A stretch of DNA of 35,238 bases from Rickettsiales bacterium (GCA_002402195.1 NVVL01000054.1:1-35238), one strand, 5' to 3'. Counted from the first letter of the stretch, positions 14,485-26,782 are shown. The notes: generated by a model from the sequence alone, not told the origin. Numbers and translations: made by a program.

Positions 14485-16200
14485 TCAATCTATTTGCCCC
14501 TTTAGCCATTGCTGCGCTGCGCTGGATAATAACGGTGATACATGATGGTTAATTTCTTGATAATATGATTTAAGATACAGCTTTTCTGCATCTGTGAGCA
14601 TGTTCTCATCAATCAATTCCTTGGCATAGGGCACTAATGTTAGCATCTTAAATTTCAAGAAATGAGCATGCTCAGATTTTGTTACATACATCATATTTTC
14701 AATGCGAATGCCAAATGCGCCGGGAACGTAATATCCAGGTTCATTAGACAGCACCATGCCGGCCTCTAGAGCGGTTTTCGTGCTGAACAGGCTGATGCTT
14801 TGAGGTGGCTCGTGAACGCTGAGGAAGCTTCCAACCCCGTGCCCCGTTCCATGCGGATAGTCACGCCCATCATTCCATAGATATTGACGAGCTAATATGT
14901 CCAAATTCGCGCCTGTGATGACTTTTTCTGGGAAAGTCGCTTGCCCGAGCGCTATGTGTCCTTTTAAAACTTTCGTATAATATTTTATATGTTCTGCTGA
15001 TGGTTTTTCACCAATTGCTACAGTCCTTGTGATGTCGGTGGTTGCTCCCATATATTGCCCACCAGAATCGATGAGTAATAATCCGCTTTCCTCGAGCTTC
15101 TTAGCAGATCCAGCTTGCGCTCTGTAATGTATGATGGCTCCATTTTCTCGGTAGCCGCAGATTGTTGGGAAACTATCAAAAACATAACCTTCTCTGGCGG
15201 CGCGAAGCTCTGTTAGTTTTTCAGAAATATCATATTCGGTAAGATCACTGACATCCCCGCTTGCAAGAAAAGATAATATTTCACATACCGCAACCGCATC
15301 CTGAACATGGCCTTGCTGCATATGCATGATCTCTGTGTCGTTCTTGCAGGCCTTCCAAAGCAGGCACGGGTTTTTAACTTGCTTATATTTTTGAGCCATG
15401 ATCAACTCCGCAATGTAAGATGAGCATGTATTTACGTCAAATAATATCAGCCCGCTTGTTTGCTTGAGCGTATCTCCAAACTCACTCTCATCAAGGATGG
15501 TAACATCTGGCCGGAGGAGTTCGGAGTCGAGTCTGCCCGCATCTGTGAATAAATACAGATTCTCCATTGTAATAATCGCATTTGCAAGCAATAGGGGGGA
15601 AAATTCAATATCATGCGCCCTGATATTCAGTAGCCAGCACACAGAATCAGGATCCGTTATCACGAGTGAGGCTGCGTCGTTTTCCTGCAGAAATTCGCGA
15701 CATTGGCTTATCTTATCCTCATAATCCGCCCCCGCATATTTAGTAGGATAATCATAAATCTTGGAGCTTGGTTTTGCTGGTTGATCTGCCCATTGCTGGT
15801 CGATCAAATTCTCCTCATATGGTTTGGTGCTAATACTGTTGAAGCTTTGCAAAGCCCGCATTGTGAGTAATTTAGGATCATAAGCTACTATGCAGTCAGA
15901 TTCCAAATAATCCTCCCATGGGAAATTTGCTAGAAGCTTTTGGTCGAATACTTCAAATAATTTATCATCAAGCTGGGTGAAGGCTTGCTCAATATATCTT
16001 CCATCAGTGAAAAATAATACAGTATCTGCCAAGATCATAGCCAGCCCGTTTGACCCTGTAAAACCCGTTATATATTCCAACCTTTTGGCAAATGAGGGCG
16101 TAAATTCGCTCAAATATTCATCAACTGACGGCACTATATACCCGCCAAATCCATGTTTATTTAGCTGCTCTCTAAGTAATCCTAGCTTTTTCTCAATCAT
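14485..16200 (-). CDS. pepP: Xaa-Pro aminopeptidase (M24)
   Basis: A 571-residue metallo-aminopeptidase that removes N-terminal residues before proline. Domains in order: two creatinase-like N-domains (1-140 and 160-290), the M24 catalytic domain (about 300-515) and the C-terminal M24_C part. The five metal ligands of the pita-bread fold are present: D378 (LLLIDSGGQY), D389 (TTDITRT), H454 (HGTGHGVGS), E487 (LSNEPGYY) and E501 (IRIENMMYV). The three-domain length matches the eukaryotic APP1/alphaproteobacterial long form rather than E. coli PepP. The start ATG 16200 follows GGAG at the last unit of the tandem repeat upstream. Confidence 0.95.
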   Translation of the reverse strand: MIEKKLGLLREQLNKHGFGGYIVPSVDEYLSEFTPSFAKRLEYITGFTGSNGLAMILADTVLFFTDGRYIEQAFTQLDDKLFEVFDQKLLANFPWEDYLESDCIVAYDPKLLTMRALQSFNSISTKPYEENLIDQQWADQPAKPSSKIYDYPTKYAGADYEDKISQCREFLQENDAASLVITDPDSVCWLLNIRAHDIEFSPLLLANAIITMENLYLFTDAGRLDSELLRPDVTILDESEFGDTLKQTSGLILFDVNTCSSYIAELIMAQKYKQVKNPCLLWKACKNDTEIMHMQQGHVQDAVAVCEILSFLASGDVSDLTEYDISEKLTELRAAREGYVFDSFPTICGYRENGAIIHYRAQAGSAKKLEESGLLLIDSGGQYMGATTDITRTVAIGEKPSAEHIKYYTKVLKGHIALGQATFPEKVITGANLDILARQYLWNDGRDYPHGTGHGVGSFLSVHEPPQSISLFSTKTALEAGMVLSNEPGYYVPGAFGIRIENMMYVTKSEHAHFLKFKMLTLVPYAKELIDENMLTDAEKLYLKSYYQEINHHVSPLLSSAAQQWLKGQID

Positions 16201-16201
16201 T

Positions 16202-16276
16202 TATTTGCTCCAAATTTATTTGTTCCAAATTTATTTGTTCCAAACTTGTTTGTTCCAAACTTGTTTGTTCCAAACT
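16202..16276 (-). repeat. Five tandem 15-bp units covering the pepP ribosome-binding region
   Basis: Units at 16202-16216, 16217-16231, 16232-16246, 16247-16261 and 16262-16276. On the minus strand each reads AAGTTTGGAACAAACA or AATTTGGAGCAAATA; the last, next to the start codon, has GGAGC with ATAAATG, and the others have GGAAC with ATAAATTTG. The unit is therefore a duplicated ribosome-binding/start region in which only the last copy keeps an ATG. Confidence 0.9.
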
Positions 16277-16327
16277 TGTTTGCTTAGCTCCTAATTTACT
16301 TGGCCCCTAATTTATTTACCAGTAACT

Positions 16328-19260
<2,933 letters not shown>

Positions 19261-19383
19261 AATAATCTCATCTGTGGCAGGTTATCGTTCTTGTAAATAT
19301 ATACTATTATTTTTTTTCTGGTAGTTATTTGCTAAGATTGATATTAATTTACTACCCTTTTAATTTAAAGAACTTGAATAAAG

Positions 19384-19587
19384 ATGCACTGGAGTGACAT
19401 AGAAGATATAGCCTCAAAGCTTGAGGAATCATATGCTGAAGAAGAAATACCTGAATATAACCTTCCCTATTTGCAGGAAATGGTTCTCTCATTAGCTGGT
19501 TTCGATGACCACGAAGTAGAAGTGAGTGATATCACATTAAAACAAACTCTCGAATGCTGGATTGATATCAGGAATGGTATAAACTAG
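19384..19587 (+). CDS. iscX: IscX/YfhJ Fe-S assembly modulator
   Basis: A 67-residue acidic protein that modulates IscS activity in Fe-S cluster assembly. It begins MHWSDIEDIASKLEESY, and has the family's D-x-H/N-x-x-x-L/x-E region and the end segment TLKQTLECWIDIRN, matching IscX's I-L-E-A-I-x-x-x-W-x-D. Fe2+ and IscS binding rely on the negative residues, which are plentiful here (EEEIPEYN and FDDHEVEVSD). It is alone, not in an isc operon, and divergent from nadC. A dispersed palindromic element follows its stop. Confidence 0.93.
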   Translation: MHWSDIEDIASKLEESYAEEEIPEYNLPYLQEMVLSLAGFDDHEVEVSDITLKQTLECWIDIRNGIN

Positions 19588-19588
19588 G

Positions 19589-19622
19589 CTAGACCTGACT
19601 CAGAATCTATGCGCGTAGCTTA
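19589..19622. repeat. Palindromic dispersed element, copy 4 (partial)
   Basis: GCTAGACCTGACTCAGAATC and ATGCGCGTAGCTTA match the right half of the family (TAGACCTG and GCGTAGCTT). It lies immediately after the iscX stop, in the iscX-recA gap. Confidence 0.55.
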
Positions 19623-19673
19623 TTGATAAGGGCTCGCAACAATCTGTATATTGAAGTACCATATAAGGTATTT

Positions 19674-19702
19674 TTGCACAATATTCAAGATTTTACTAGA
19701 TT
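19674..19702 (+). promoter_or_regulatory. Possible recA promoter
   Basis: TTGCAC (19674-19679), 17-bp spacer, TAGATT (19697-19702). Reasonable spacing but both hexamers are weak. No GTTC-N7-GTTC alphaproteobacterial LexA box is visible in the iscX-recA gap, so SOS control is not indicated. Confidence 0.35.
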
Positions 19703-19773
19703 TTATTTTTCAAAGGGAGTATAACAACTCAGAAAGCTGGCTTGGTGCCAGAATATCTCATGGAGAATTAGGA

Positions 19774-20790
<1,017 letters not shown>

Positions 20791-20834
20791 TTTCACATAG
20801 TTTTTATACAAACATATAGTAAGAGAGGCTGTAG

Positions 20835-21560
20835 ATGACAAATTTAGAAGGGCAGAATGTTTTTATAACAGGTGCTAGTGGCGGAATTGGTAGTGCTATT
20901 ACTAAACAAATGCATGCTCTTGGGGCTCATGTATATATTAGTGGTAGTAACATAGAAAAGCTCGAAGCTCTTGGCACGGAACTTGGTGATAATTACACTA
21001 TAAAGCAATGTAATCTTGCAGATGCTGCGCTCTGCGGCAGTTTGTTTGATGATATTGAAAAACTCGATGTGCTCGTCTGCAATGCCGGGATCACCAGAGA
21101 TACACTGGCAATCAGGATGTCTGATGAGAAATTCAGCGAGGTGATTGATATTAATTTAAAAGCTAATTTCATCTTAAACAGAGCGGCGATTAAGAAAATG
21201 ATGCGCGCTCGCTATGGTCGTATTATCAATATATCGTCTGTGGTGGCAACATCAGGCAACCCAGGGCAGGCAAATTACTGCGCCTCAAAGGCTGGTTTGA
21301 TTGGTATGAGCAAATCACTAGCGATAGAAGTGGCAAGCAGGGGGATTACGATTAATGTTGTTTCTCCTGGCTTTATCGAGTCCAGCATGACGGATATCCT
21401 GCCAGATGCTGTAAAAGATGCGATTATGCAGAAGATTCCCTTGAAAACTCTCGGGAAACCTGAAGATATTGCAAATGCAGTAACATTCCTAGCAAGCCCT
21501 TTATCTTCCTATGTTACAGGACAGACTATCCATGTTAATGGCGGTATGTTGATGGTTTAA
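20835..21560 (+). CDS. fabG: 3-oxoacyl-[ACP] reductase
   Basis: NADPH-dependent reduction of 3-oxoacyl-ACP in fatty-acid elongation. The 241-residue SDR protein has the cofactor loop GASGGIG (residues 13-19), NAG (83-85), catalytic Ser (S135 region, NISSVV) and YCASK with Y148 and K152, and the C-terminal N-G-G end (VNGGMLMV). AGAGAGG precedes the ATG. It is the first gene of fabG-acpP-fabF, the conserved elongation set; fabD is not present in this window. Confidence 0.96.
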   Translation: MTNLEGQNVFITGASGGIGSAITKQMHALGAHVYISGSNIEKLEALGTELGDNYTIKQCNLADAALCGSLFDDIEKLDVLVCNAGITRDTLAIRMSDEKFSEVIDINLKANFILNRAAIKKMMRARYGRIINISSVVATSGNPGQANYCASKAGLIGMSKSLAIEVASRGITINVVSPGFIESSMTDILPDAVKDAIMQKIPLKTLGKPEDIANAVTFLASPLSSYVTGQTIHVNGGMLMV

Positions 21561-21669
21561 ATACTTTTTACCTAGCAAAAGATTTTTTTTTATGGTAAAA
21601 GGATGGGGCAAGAAAAATTTTGCTATAAATTGAAATTTTTTGAGAACGAAATTAATAATAGGTTTGACA

Positions 21670-21909
21670 ATGAATGATATTGAACAAAAAGTTATAAATA
21701 CAATTGCTGAGACTCTTAAAATGGGTGAGGAAGAAATCTCCCTTGAGTCCAAGCTTGCAGACGATTTAGGCGCCGATAGCCTGGATGCTGTGGAAATTAT
21801 GATGGCAATTGAAGCTAAATTCGATACTGAAATTTCTGATGAAGATGCCTCTAAAATGGCAACTACTAAGGATATAGTCGAGCACATCAAGAAAAACCTC
21901 AATCAATAG
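21670..21909 (+). CDS. acpP: Acyl carrier protein
   Basis: A 79-residue acidic helical protein that carries growing acyl chains on phosphopantetheine. The attachment Ser37 is in LADDLGADSLDAVEIMMAIE. I use ATG 21670 (MNDIEQKVINTIAE), the usual ACP start, rather than the in-frame codon at 21640. It lies between fabG and fabF as in many bacteria. The 109-bp gap upstream has a weak inverted repeat, TTTTACC/GGTAAAA (21567-21600), which could modulate distal expression (inference). Confidence 0.97.
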   Translation: MNDIEQKVINTIAETLKMGEEEISLESKLADDLGADSLDAVEIMMAIEAKFDTEISDEDASKMATTKDIVEHIKKNLNQ

Positions 21910-21955
21910 AACCAATATGAGCATTCGCATCCTTAATGTGGGGAGAGTTTAGAGC

Positions 21956-23203
21956 ATGACATCTAGAAGAGTAGTGATAACTGGCATTGGCATAGTTTCC
22001 TCGGTTGGTTTGAATGCGAATAGCAGCTGGTCTAACATATTGGCAGGCAAAAGCGGGGTGAAACTACTCACGGGGTTTGACTCGGATTTTGATATAAATA
22101 AACTATCATGCAAAATTGCCTCAACAGTTCCTGACTTTAACCCTGAGGACTACATCCCTCCGCGTGATGTTCGCAAAATGGATAGGTTCATTCATTTTGG
22201 TATAGCAGCCGCAAACGAGGCCATCAAAGATAGCGGCTGGGCTCCCAAAGATCAAGAAGGCAAAGACCGTACGGGTGTTATGGTCGGCTCTGGCATTGGC
22301 GGATTTGGCACAGTTGAGAACACGGCAGCCTCTCTTCATACTGCAGAGCGCGTTCGGGTTAGTCCATATTTCATACCATCTGCCTTAATCAATTTACTCT
22401 CTGGTCATATTTCAATCAATCACGGTTTCACAGGACCCAACAGCGCTGTTGTGACTGCTTGTTCTACGGGCGCTCATGCTATAGGCGATGCGGCTAGAAT
22501 GATCAAATATGGTGATGCTGATGTTATGATTGCTGGCGGCGCAGAAGCGACCGTCACACCACTGGGCATTGCGGGCTTTGCAGCCGCGCGCACACTTGCG
22601 ACTGGTTTTAACGATAACCCAACAGAGGCTTCCAGACCATGGGACAAGGACCATGCCGGTTTCGTCATGGGCGAGGGAGCAGGGATAGTTGTATTGGAAG
22701 AATATCAACATGCTGTTGACCGAGGCGCCAAAATTTACGCCGAAATTGCTGGTTATGGTTTAACTGGCGACGCACACCACATCACAGCGCCAAGCGGCCG
22801 GGGTGCGTATAGGGCAATGGAGAATGCATTGAAGGATGCTAAAATAAACTCAAGCCAGGTTGACTACATCAATGCGCATGGAACATCCACACCAGTTGGG
22901 GATGGCATTGAGGTTAAGACTGTGCAAAGACTATTTGAGGGAAATAAATCAGTAAAAATGTCTTCCACAAAATCTGCCATCGGGCATTTGCTTGGCGCAG
23001 CTGGAAGCGTGGAGGCGATATTCACAGCTCTTGCCATTCGTGATCAAATCGCACCGCCAACATTGAATCTTCACAATCCAATTCCAGAGGCGACTATGAA
23101 TCTTGTGCCGCTAGTTGCTCAGGAAACAAAAATCGATTATGCTTTGTCGAATTCTTTTGGCTTTGGTGGAACAAATGCAAGTCTGGTACTACGCAAGATA
23201 TAG
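21956..23203 (+). CDS. fabF: 3-oxoacyl-[ACP] synthase II
   Basis: Condenses malonyl-ACP with the growing acyl chain. The 415-residue product has the C-H-H catalytic triad: Cys169 (TACSTGAHAIG), His308 (NAHGTSTPVGD) and His344 with Lys339 (STKSAIGHLLGAAGS), and ends in the family's FGFGGTNASLVL. The triad and Phe-rich C-terminus mark FabF/FabB type II. It ends the fabG-acpP-fabF block. Palindromic elements lie after its stop. Confidence 0.97.
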   Translation: MTSRRVVITGIGIVSSVGLNANSSWSNILAGKSGVKLLTGFDSDFDINKLSCKIASTVPDFNPEDYIPPRDVRKMDRFIHFGIAAANEAIKDSGWAPKDQEGKDRTGVMVGSGIGGFGTVENTAASLHTAERVRVSPYFIPSALINLLSGHISINHGFTGPNSAVVTACSTGAHAIGDAARMIKYGDADVMIAGGAEATVTPLGIAGFAAARTLATGFNDNPTEASRPWDKDHAGFVMGEGAGIVVLEEYQHAVDRGAKIYAEIAGYGLTGDAHHITAPSGRGAYRAMENALKDAKINSSQVDYINAHGTSTPVGDGIEVKTVQRLFEGNKSVKMSSTKSAIGHLLGAAGSVEAIFTALAIRDQIAPPTLNLHNPIPEATMNLVPLVAQETKIDYALSNSFGFGGTNASLVLRKI

Positions 23204-23216
23204 GTAGTTGCTTTTG

Positions 23217-23356
23217 TTCGTTTAGGCATGCGGGCGTAGTTTCTTACAAAACTCATTACTACCTTGCAATTTGTAATCATGCGTCCTAATTTGCAAGGAT
23301 AATGGATAAAAAATCTCTAAAAATATAGAATATTCTAGGCCTGCCCGCGAAGCTAT
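23217..23356. repeat. Two palindromic-element halves (copy 5)
   Basis: Two right halves of the family: TCGTTTAGGCATGCGGGCGTAG (about 23218-23239) and ATTCTAGGCCTGCCCGCGAAGC (about 23332-23353), separated by about 100 bp containing the hairpin at 23262-23298. They sit between the convergent fabF and the small membrane protein gene and overlap the latter's 3' end. Confidence 0.6.
23262..23298. other. Hairpin after fabF
   Basis: CCTTGCAA (23262-23269) and TTGCAAGG (23291-23298) are perfectly complementary, with a 21-nt loop. There is no U-tract right after it, so it is not a classical intrinsic terminator, but it may help end fabF transcription. Confidence 0.4.
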
Positions 23357-23739
23357 ATAATAGATGAGCGTTTATATATACGCCAATGTATTATAAAGAA
23401 GAAGAAACCAGTAAGAAACCAGGTGAAGCTTGAGATTAAGCTACTTATGGCTGAGTTTTGCCGATTCTCAATATAATTATCTCGTGCTAGTAATCTTTCG
23501 GTTTGAATTTCTTCAGTGGTAAGATTTGCAGGAAAATCATTGTCCTTGCCATTACTTGATTTTTTATAACTTATATATTTTTCATTTGTAACAAAGTTAT
23601 TCAAATGACTTTTATATGTATATTTAGTCAATGTTAAATCAGTTAGATTATTTAACATCAGTCCTGATGTAATCATTATAACTATGCAAGCAATTAAACA
23701 GACTGCTAAACTATATAATTGTAGTGGGTTTTTTAACAT
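23353..23739 (-). CDS. Small membrane protein, unknown
   Basis: A 128-residue protein that I do not recognise. It has one N-terminal transmembrane helix (about residues 8-28, SLAVCLIACIVIMITSGLML), a polar middle of about 65 residues rich in Lys/Asn/Thr (YKSHLNNFVTNEKYISYKKS), and a C-terminal helix (about 98-118, SSFTWFLTGFFFFIIHW) ending in a basic tail. The topology predicts both ends in the cytoplasm with the middle outside (inference). There is no family motif; whether it is expressed is uncertain, but the ORF has a consistent two-helix pattern. It is convergent with fabF. Confidence 0.6.
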   Translation of the reverse strand: MLKNPLQLYSLAVCLIACIVIMITSGLMLNNLTDLTLTKYTYKSHLNNFVTNEKYISYKKSSNGKDNDFPANLTTEEIQTERLLARDNYIENRQNSAISSLISSFTWFLTGFFFFIIHWRIYKRSSII

Positions 23740-23873
23740 GGGGGTCTCTTTGTATAATTAAATCAAAGCATACCTATCAGGTCTATGCTACCCTCCGCAA
23801 GGAATGCAATTCGAATAGTAGTATTTGTTGGCATAGTTGTCAATACCATCCGGTGATAGATTCAATAGCTCAG

Positions 23874-23902
23874 TATTTTAGGTCTACGGACGTAGCTTCT
23901 AA
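23874..23902. repeat. Palindromic dispersed element, copy 6 (partial)
   Basis: TATTTTAGGTCTACGGACGT followed by AGCTTC, the right half of the family. The MITE starts directly after its CTAA end, so it has been interrupted by or is the target of that insertion. Confidence 0.7.
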
Positions 23903-24064
23903 TACTACAGTTGTAATTCATATTAATGATATAAAAAAGAGATGATTAGTTATTAGATCAGGTCATATTAGGGTAATATTGGCACCAAAAATACCAAATC
24001 ATTGTAAAATTCTATCGTTATAAAAGGAAAAAATCTTCCTATGAATTGAACTACAACTGTAGTA
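23903..24064. mobile_element. MITE-like element, IS5-type ends
   Basis: 162-bp non-coding element bounded by near-perfect 18-bp inverted ends: TACTACAGTTGTAATTCA (23903-23920) and TGAACTACAACTGTAGTA (24047-24064), one mismatch. CTAA occurs directly on both sides (23899-23902 and 24065-24068), a 4-bp target duplication of the YTAR type used by IS5 itself. The right end continues with GGAAAAAATCTTCC, shared with the partial element at 35134. It is 3' of the SH3 gene: its target copy supplies the CTA read as the TAG stop on the minus strand. No transposase is encoded inside. Confidence 0.75.
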
Positions 24065-24652
24065 CTAAGGATGCTCGTCAGGATACACGCCCCATAAGGC
24101 TTTTCTAGATATCCAGCCTTTATGTGACTTACAATCTATCTTGCACCAGTCTTTTTTGCATTTTTGCAGAACACATCTGATATTTTGCTCTAAATATACA
24201 ACTATTTTTTTATATTCCGCAATCCCTTCCAAAAGGGGGCTGGTGCCCTTTGCTGTGACTACAACGGATCTCTTGCCAGAAAGCACGCTGGAATGCACCC
24301 AGCCGCCTTCGCTTGCGATGTCGCGGATCTTACGCCAATGGCCATATTCAGCGACGATCTCCACGGGTTCGCCCTTTTTCACAAACACCCATTCTATCGG
24401 GCAATCGCTGGCAGGGCCGGTTCTTGCATTGACTTCGTTAAATTTGATAGCAGCAAATCTTGGAACGGGTAATTGTTTGGCAGCATTGGCATTTGAGGCA
24501 ATAATAAACGCCAAGCAGCAAAACAGCATTGTCAAAGCGGGGCGCAAAAGAATAGCGCAAAACTGCAGGCGGAGGTGCAAGAGCTTACCTGCAAGGCGAG
24601 GGGAACACAGGAGCCCGCTCGCAAGAAGCGGCAGGCTCGCAATATTATTCAT
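24065..24652 (-). CDS. Exported SH3-domain protein
   Basis: A 195-residue secreted protein of the alphaproteobacterial SH3 family (COG3807-like), probably peptidoglycan- or envelope-associated; function not established. The mature part (from about residue 58) has two SH3b units: NEVNARTGPASDCPIEWVFV with VEIVAEYGHWRKI and GGWVHSSVLSG, and a second ending WCKIDCKSHKGWISRKALW. I start at ATG 24652 because GGAGGAGG precedes it and it overlaps kefB's stop (ATGAATAA), implying coupled translation. The leader is unusually long (about 57 residues) before the AFIIASNANA cleavage region; ATG 24529 (MLFCC) is the alternative start and would give a short standard signal peptide. The leader DNA is GC-rich compared with its neighbours. 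Confidence 0.85.
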   Translation of the reverse strand: MNNIASLPLLASGLLCSPRLAGKLLHLRLQFCAILLRPALTMLFCCLAFIIASNANAAKQLPVPRFAAIKFNEVNARTGPASDCPIEWVFVKKGEPVEIVAEYGHWRKIRDIASEGGWVHSSVLSGKRSVVVTAKGTSPLLEGIAEYKKIVVYLEQNIRCVLQKCKKDWCKIDCKSHKGWISRKALWGVYPDEHP

Positions 24653-26378
24653 CCTCCTCCGTCTCGAGCAGAGTATCCTCACGCTTTGCAGCTACGTAAT
24701 TTCCTGCTCTGAATTGCCCTTTGACTCGGTTGATTTCATATTCACTAACACCGATGGATTTCAGCACAGCTCCACCAAGCTGCAAGCCAGTTTCATAATC
24801 TTGAGGGATGATAGTATTAACCCCAATCGCATAGAGTTCCGCAGAGTTCTTCAGATTCTTCAATCTCACAATCATTTCTAAATCGGTGAATTTCTTATGA
24901 ATAATCGTGCTGATTTTTTTCACCATGGACTCATTATTTATCGTAATAACAAATGTCAAAGCTCTGTCTGCTCCAATAGCTTTTAATGTTCTGATTTTGG
25001 TCGCATCCCCTTTAAACACAGGCAGTCCATTGGCGGTCTCTTCTTTTACTAGATCATCGCTAGTATCGAGTGCTATATAATTTATCCCTTCCGCATCAAG
25101 CACGCTGGCCACCATCTTTCCGACCTGGCCAAAACCGGCAATAATCACGTGATTAGTCAAGTCCTGAGCCCCAAATTCAAGGATTTGGTCGGGCGTTCTG
25201 CCTCGCTTTCTCTCAAAATTTTCTGCAAATTTTTGGCCAATTGAAGCAAGCGCCGGTGTGAGTGCCATGGAAAATGTGACCACTAACAATAAGGTAGTTG
25301 CAACAGAAGGATCAAGTACGCCATAATCCTTACCAAGGCCAAACAAGATAAACGCAAACTCACCACCTTGCGACATAAGCAAACCAGCATGAACAGAAAC
25401 GCCTATATTAAAGCCGAATAAAATACAAAGCGCCGTGACAATAATCGCCTTCAGAACTATCAATGCCAGCGCCAAGCTGACTATAGTAGTAATATTATTA
25501 TATATCTCCATGACGTCGATATTCATTCCAACGCTCATGAAAAACAAACCAAGCAGAAGGCTTTTGAACGGATGTATGCTTTCTTCTGCCTTGCCCCTGA
25601 AATCCGTTTCCGCAACCAATATACCAGACACAAACGCGCCAAGTGCGAGTGATAGCCCGAAATGCTCTGTTCCCCATGATGCTGTTAAAACAACCAGCAA
25701 AGTTATCGCAATTGGAAGCTCTCCACCTTCGCTATTTTCTGGAACCAAAAATGAGAAAAGTGGACGCAATAATACTCGTCCTGCGATAAAGATTATCACC
25801 AAAGCAACAAAGGCTTTCAGCATGGAATTACCCACGATATAAGGCAAAGAGCCGGTCACTTCAGAACTTCCGCCAAGTATAGGCACAATCACAAGCAACG
25901 GCACAACGACAAAATCTTGCAAAAGAAGTATCGCCAGAGCCACCCGCCCTATTTGCGTCGATTTATTCTTCGTTTCCGCCACAACCTGCATCACAATCGC
26001 GGTGGAAGAAAGAGCTAGCCCGCCGGAAATAATGATCGCAGCATTATAGTCATTAGTAAGCAATATCACTATCCCAGCAATAATGGCACTGGTGATCAGA
26101 ACTTGCAGTGACCCAAGGCCGAACACATAGCGCCGCATCGCCTTTAGCCTTTCTATGGAAAGCTCCAGCCCAATCGCAAATAACAAAAACACCACCCCAA
26201 GCTCCGCAAGGAGACTCGTTTGTGCATATGTCACAACGCGCATCCCATTATCACCAATAATAGCGCCAGCTACAAGATAGCCCAGCACAGGGCTGAGATT
26301 TAGTTTTCTGAAAATTGCAACAATGAATACTGCTGATGCAAGTAATACAATCACTGTGACTAGTGGGTGGATATCCAT
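24645..26378 (-). CDS. KefB/CPA2-type cation:proton antiporter with RCK domain
   Basis: A 577-residue inner-membrane antiporter of the monovalent cation:proton antiporter-2 family, probably exchanging K+ (or Na+) for H+. About 12-13 helices occupy residues 1-385, including LAELGVVFLLFAIGLELSIERL, FKSLLLGLFFMSVGM and MSQGGEFAFILFGLGK (each segment split here by description), typical of KefB/C. The C-terminal TrkA-N domain (about 400-530) starts NHVIIAGFGQVGKMVASVLD with the Rossmann G-x-G-x-x-G and continues with VFKGDATKIRTLKAIGADRA. Unlike E. coli KefC no ancillary KefF is nearby. AAGGA precedes the ATG. It follows rsfS by 37 bp and overlaps the SH3 gene. Confidence 0.93.
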   Translation of the reverse strand: MDIHPLVTVIVLLASAVFIVAIFRKLNLSPVLGYLVAGAIIGDNGMRVVTYAQTSLLAELGVVFLLFAIGLELSIERLKAMRRYVFGLGSLQVLITSAIIAGIVILLTNDYNAAIIISGGLALSSTAIVMQVVAETKNKSTQIGRVALAILLLQDFVVVPLLVIVPILGGSSEVTGSLPYIVGNSMLKAFVALVIIFIAGRVLLRPLFSFLVPENSEGGELPIAITLLVVLTASWGTEHFGLSLALGAFVSGILVAETDFRGKAEESIHPFKSLLLGLFFMSVGMNIDVMEIYNNITTIVSLALALIVLKAIIVTALCILFGFNIGVSVHAGLLMSQGGEFAFILFGLGKDYGVLDPSVATTLLLVVTFSMALTPALASIGQKFAENFERKRGRTPDQILEFGAQDLTNHVIIAGFGQVGKMVASVLDAEGINYIALDTSDDLVKEETANGLPVFKGDATKIRTLKAIGADRALTFVITINNESMVKKISTIIHKKFTDLEMIVRLKNLKNSAELYAIGVNTIIPQDYETGLQLGGAVLKSIGVSEYEINRVKGQFRAGNYVAAKREDTLLETEEDE

Positions 26379-26415
26379 AATTCCTTTTTTTTATACGTTT
26401 AAAATATATATTTAC

Positions 26416-26775
26416 TTATCCGTCTGATCCGCTCGAGGCATCTGAGTTTCTTCTTTTCCAAAGAGCTTCAAGTTTTAGTTGCTCTCTAGTTTCCGGGTGG
26501 AACAAATGCACGACCACGTCGCCAGCATCAATCAAAACCCAGTCAGAACCCTCTGCCCCTTCAAAATTAGCATTCAAATTCATCTCATGCTTTAATTGAA
26601 GCGTAACATGCTCTGCAATTGCTCTTATGTTTTTTACGGATCTACCGCTGGCGAAAATCATATAATCTGCAAAAGGCACGGCCACGTTAAGTTCCATGCA
26701 CTCAATTTGCGTTGCTTTTTTTCCCTTTAAGCATTCTAATATAAAATCCTTTAAATTTTCTGTGTCTTCTTTCAT
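26416..26775 (-). CDS. rsfS: Ribosome silencing factor RsfS
   Basis: A 119-residue protein that binds uL14 and blocks joining of the ribosomal subunits during starvation. The family signatures are visible: D-x-x-I/V-F-A-S-G-R-S at MIFASGRSVKNIRAIAEHV and the EGAEGSDWVLIDAGDVVVHL segment with the following FHPETREQLKLEALW (E-x-R-x-x-Y/L-x-L-E-x-x-W). Length and motifs are typical. It lies 7 bp downstream of nadD in the standard nadD-rsfS order. Confidence 0.95.
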   Translation of the reverse strand: MKEDTENLKDFILECLKGKKATQIECMELNVAVPFADYMIFASGRSVKNIRAIAEHVTLQLKHEMNLNANFEGAEGSDWVLIDAGDVVVHLFHPETREQLKLEALWKRRNSDASSGSDG

Positions 26776-26782
26776 TTTTCTT

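Noticed and set aside
19588..19773. LexA/SOS box ahead of recA
   Set aside because: No GTTC-N7-GTTC or related dyad found in the gap.
21561..21669. Possible terminator between fabG and acpP
   Set aside because: Only a 7-bp stem with a long loop and no proper U-tract after the stem; a run-through to acpP is more likely.
23724..23945. Plus-strand open frame crossing palindromic copy 6 and the MITE end
   Set aside because: It spans repeat and mobile-element boundaries and has no family match; not a plausible gene.
24141..24881. Long plus-strand frame opposite the SH3 and kefB genes
   Set aside because: Antisense shadow of two well-supported genes; no independent signal.
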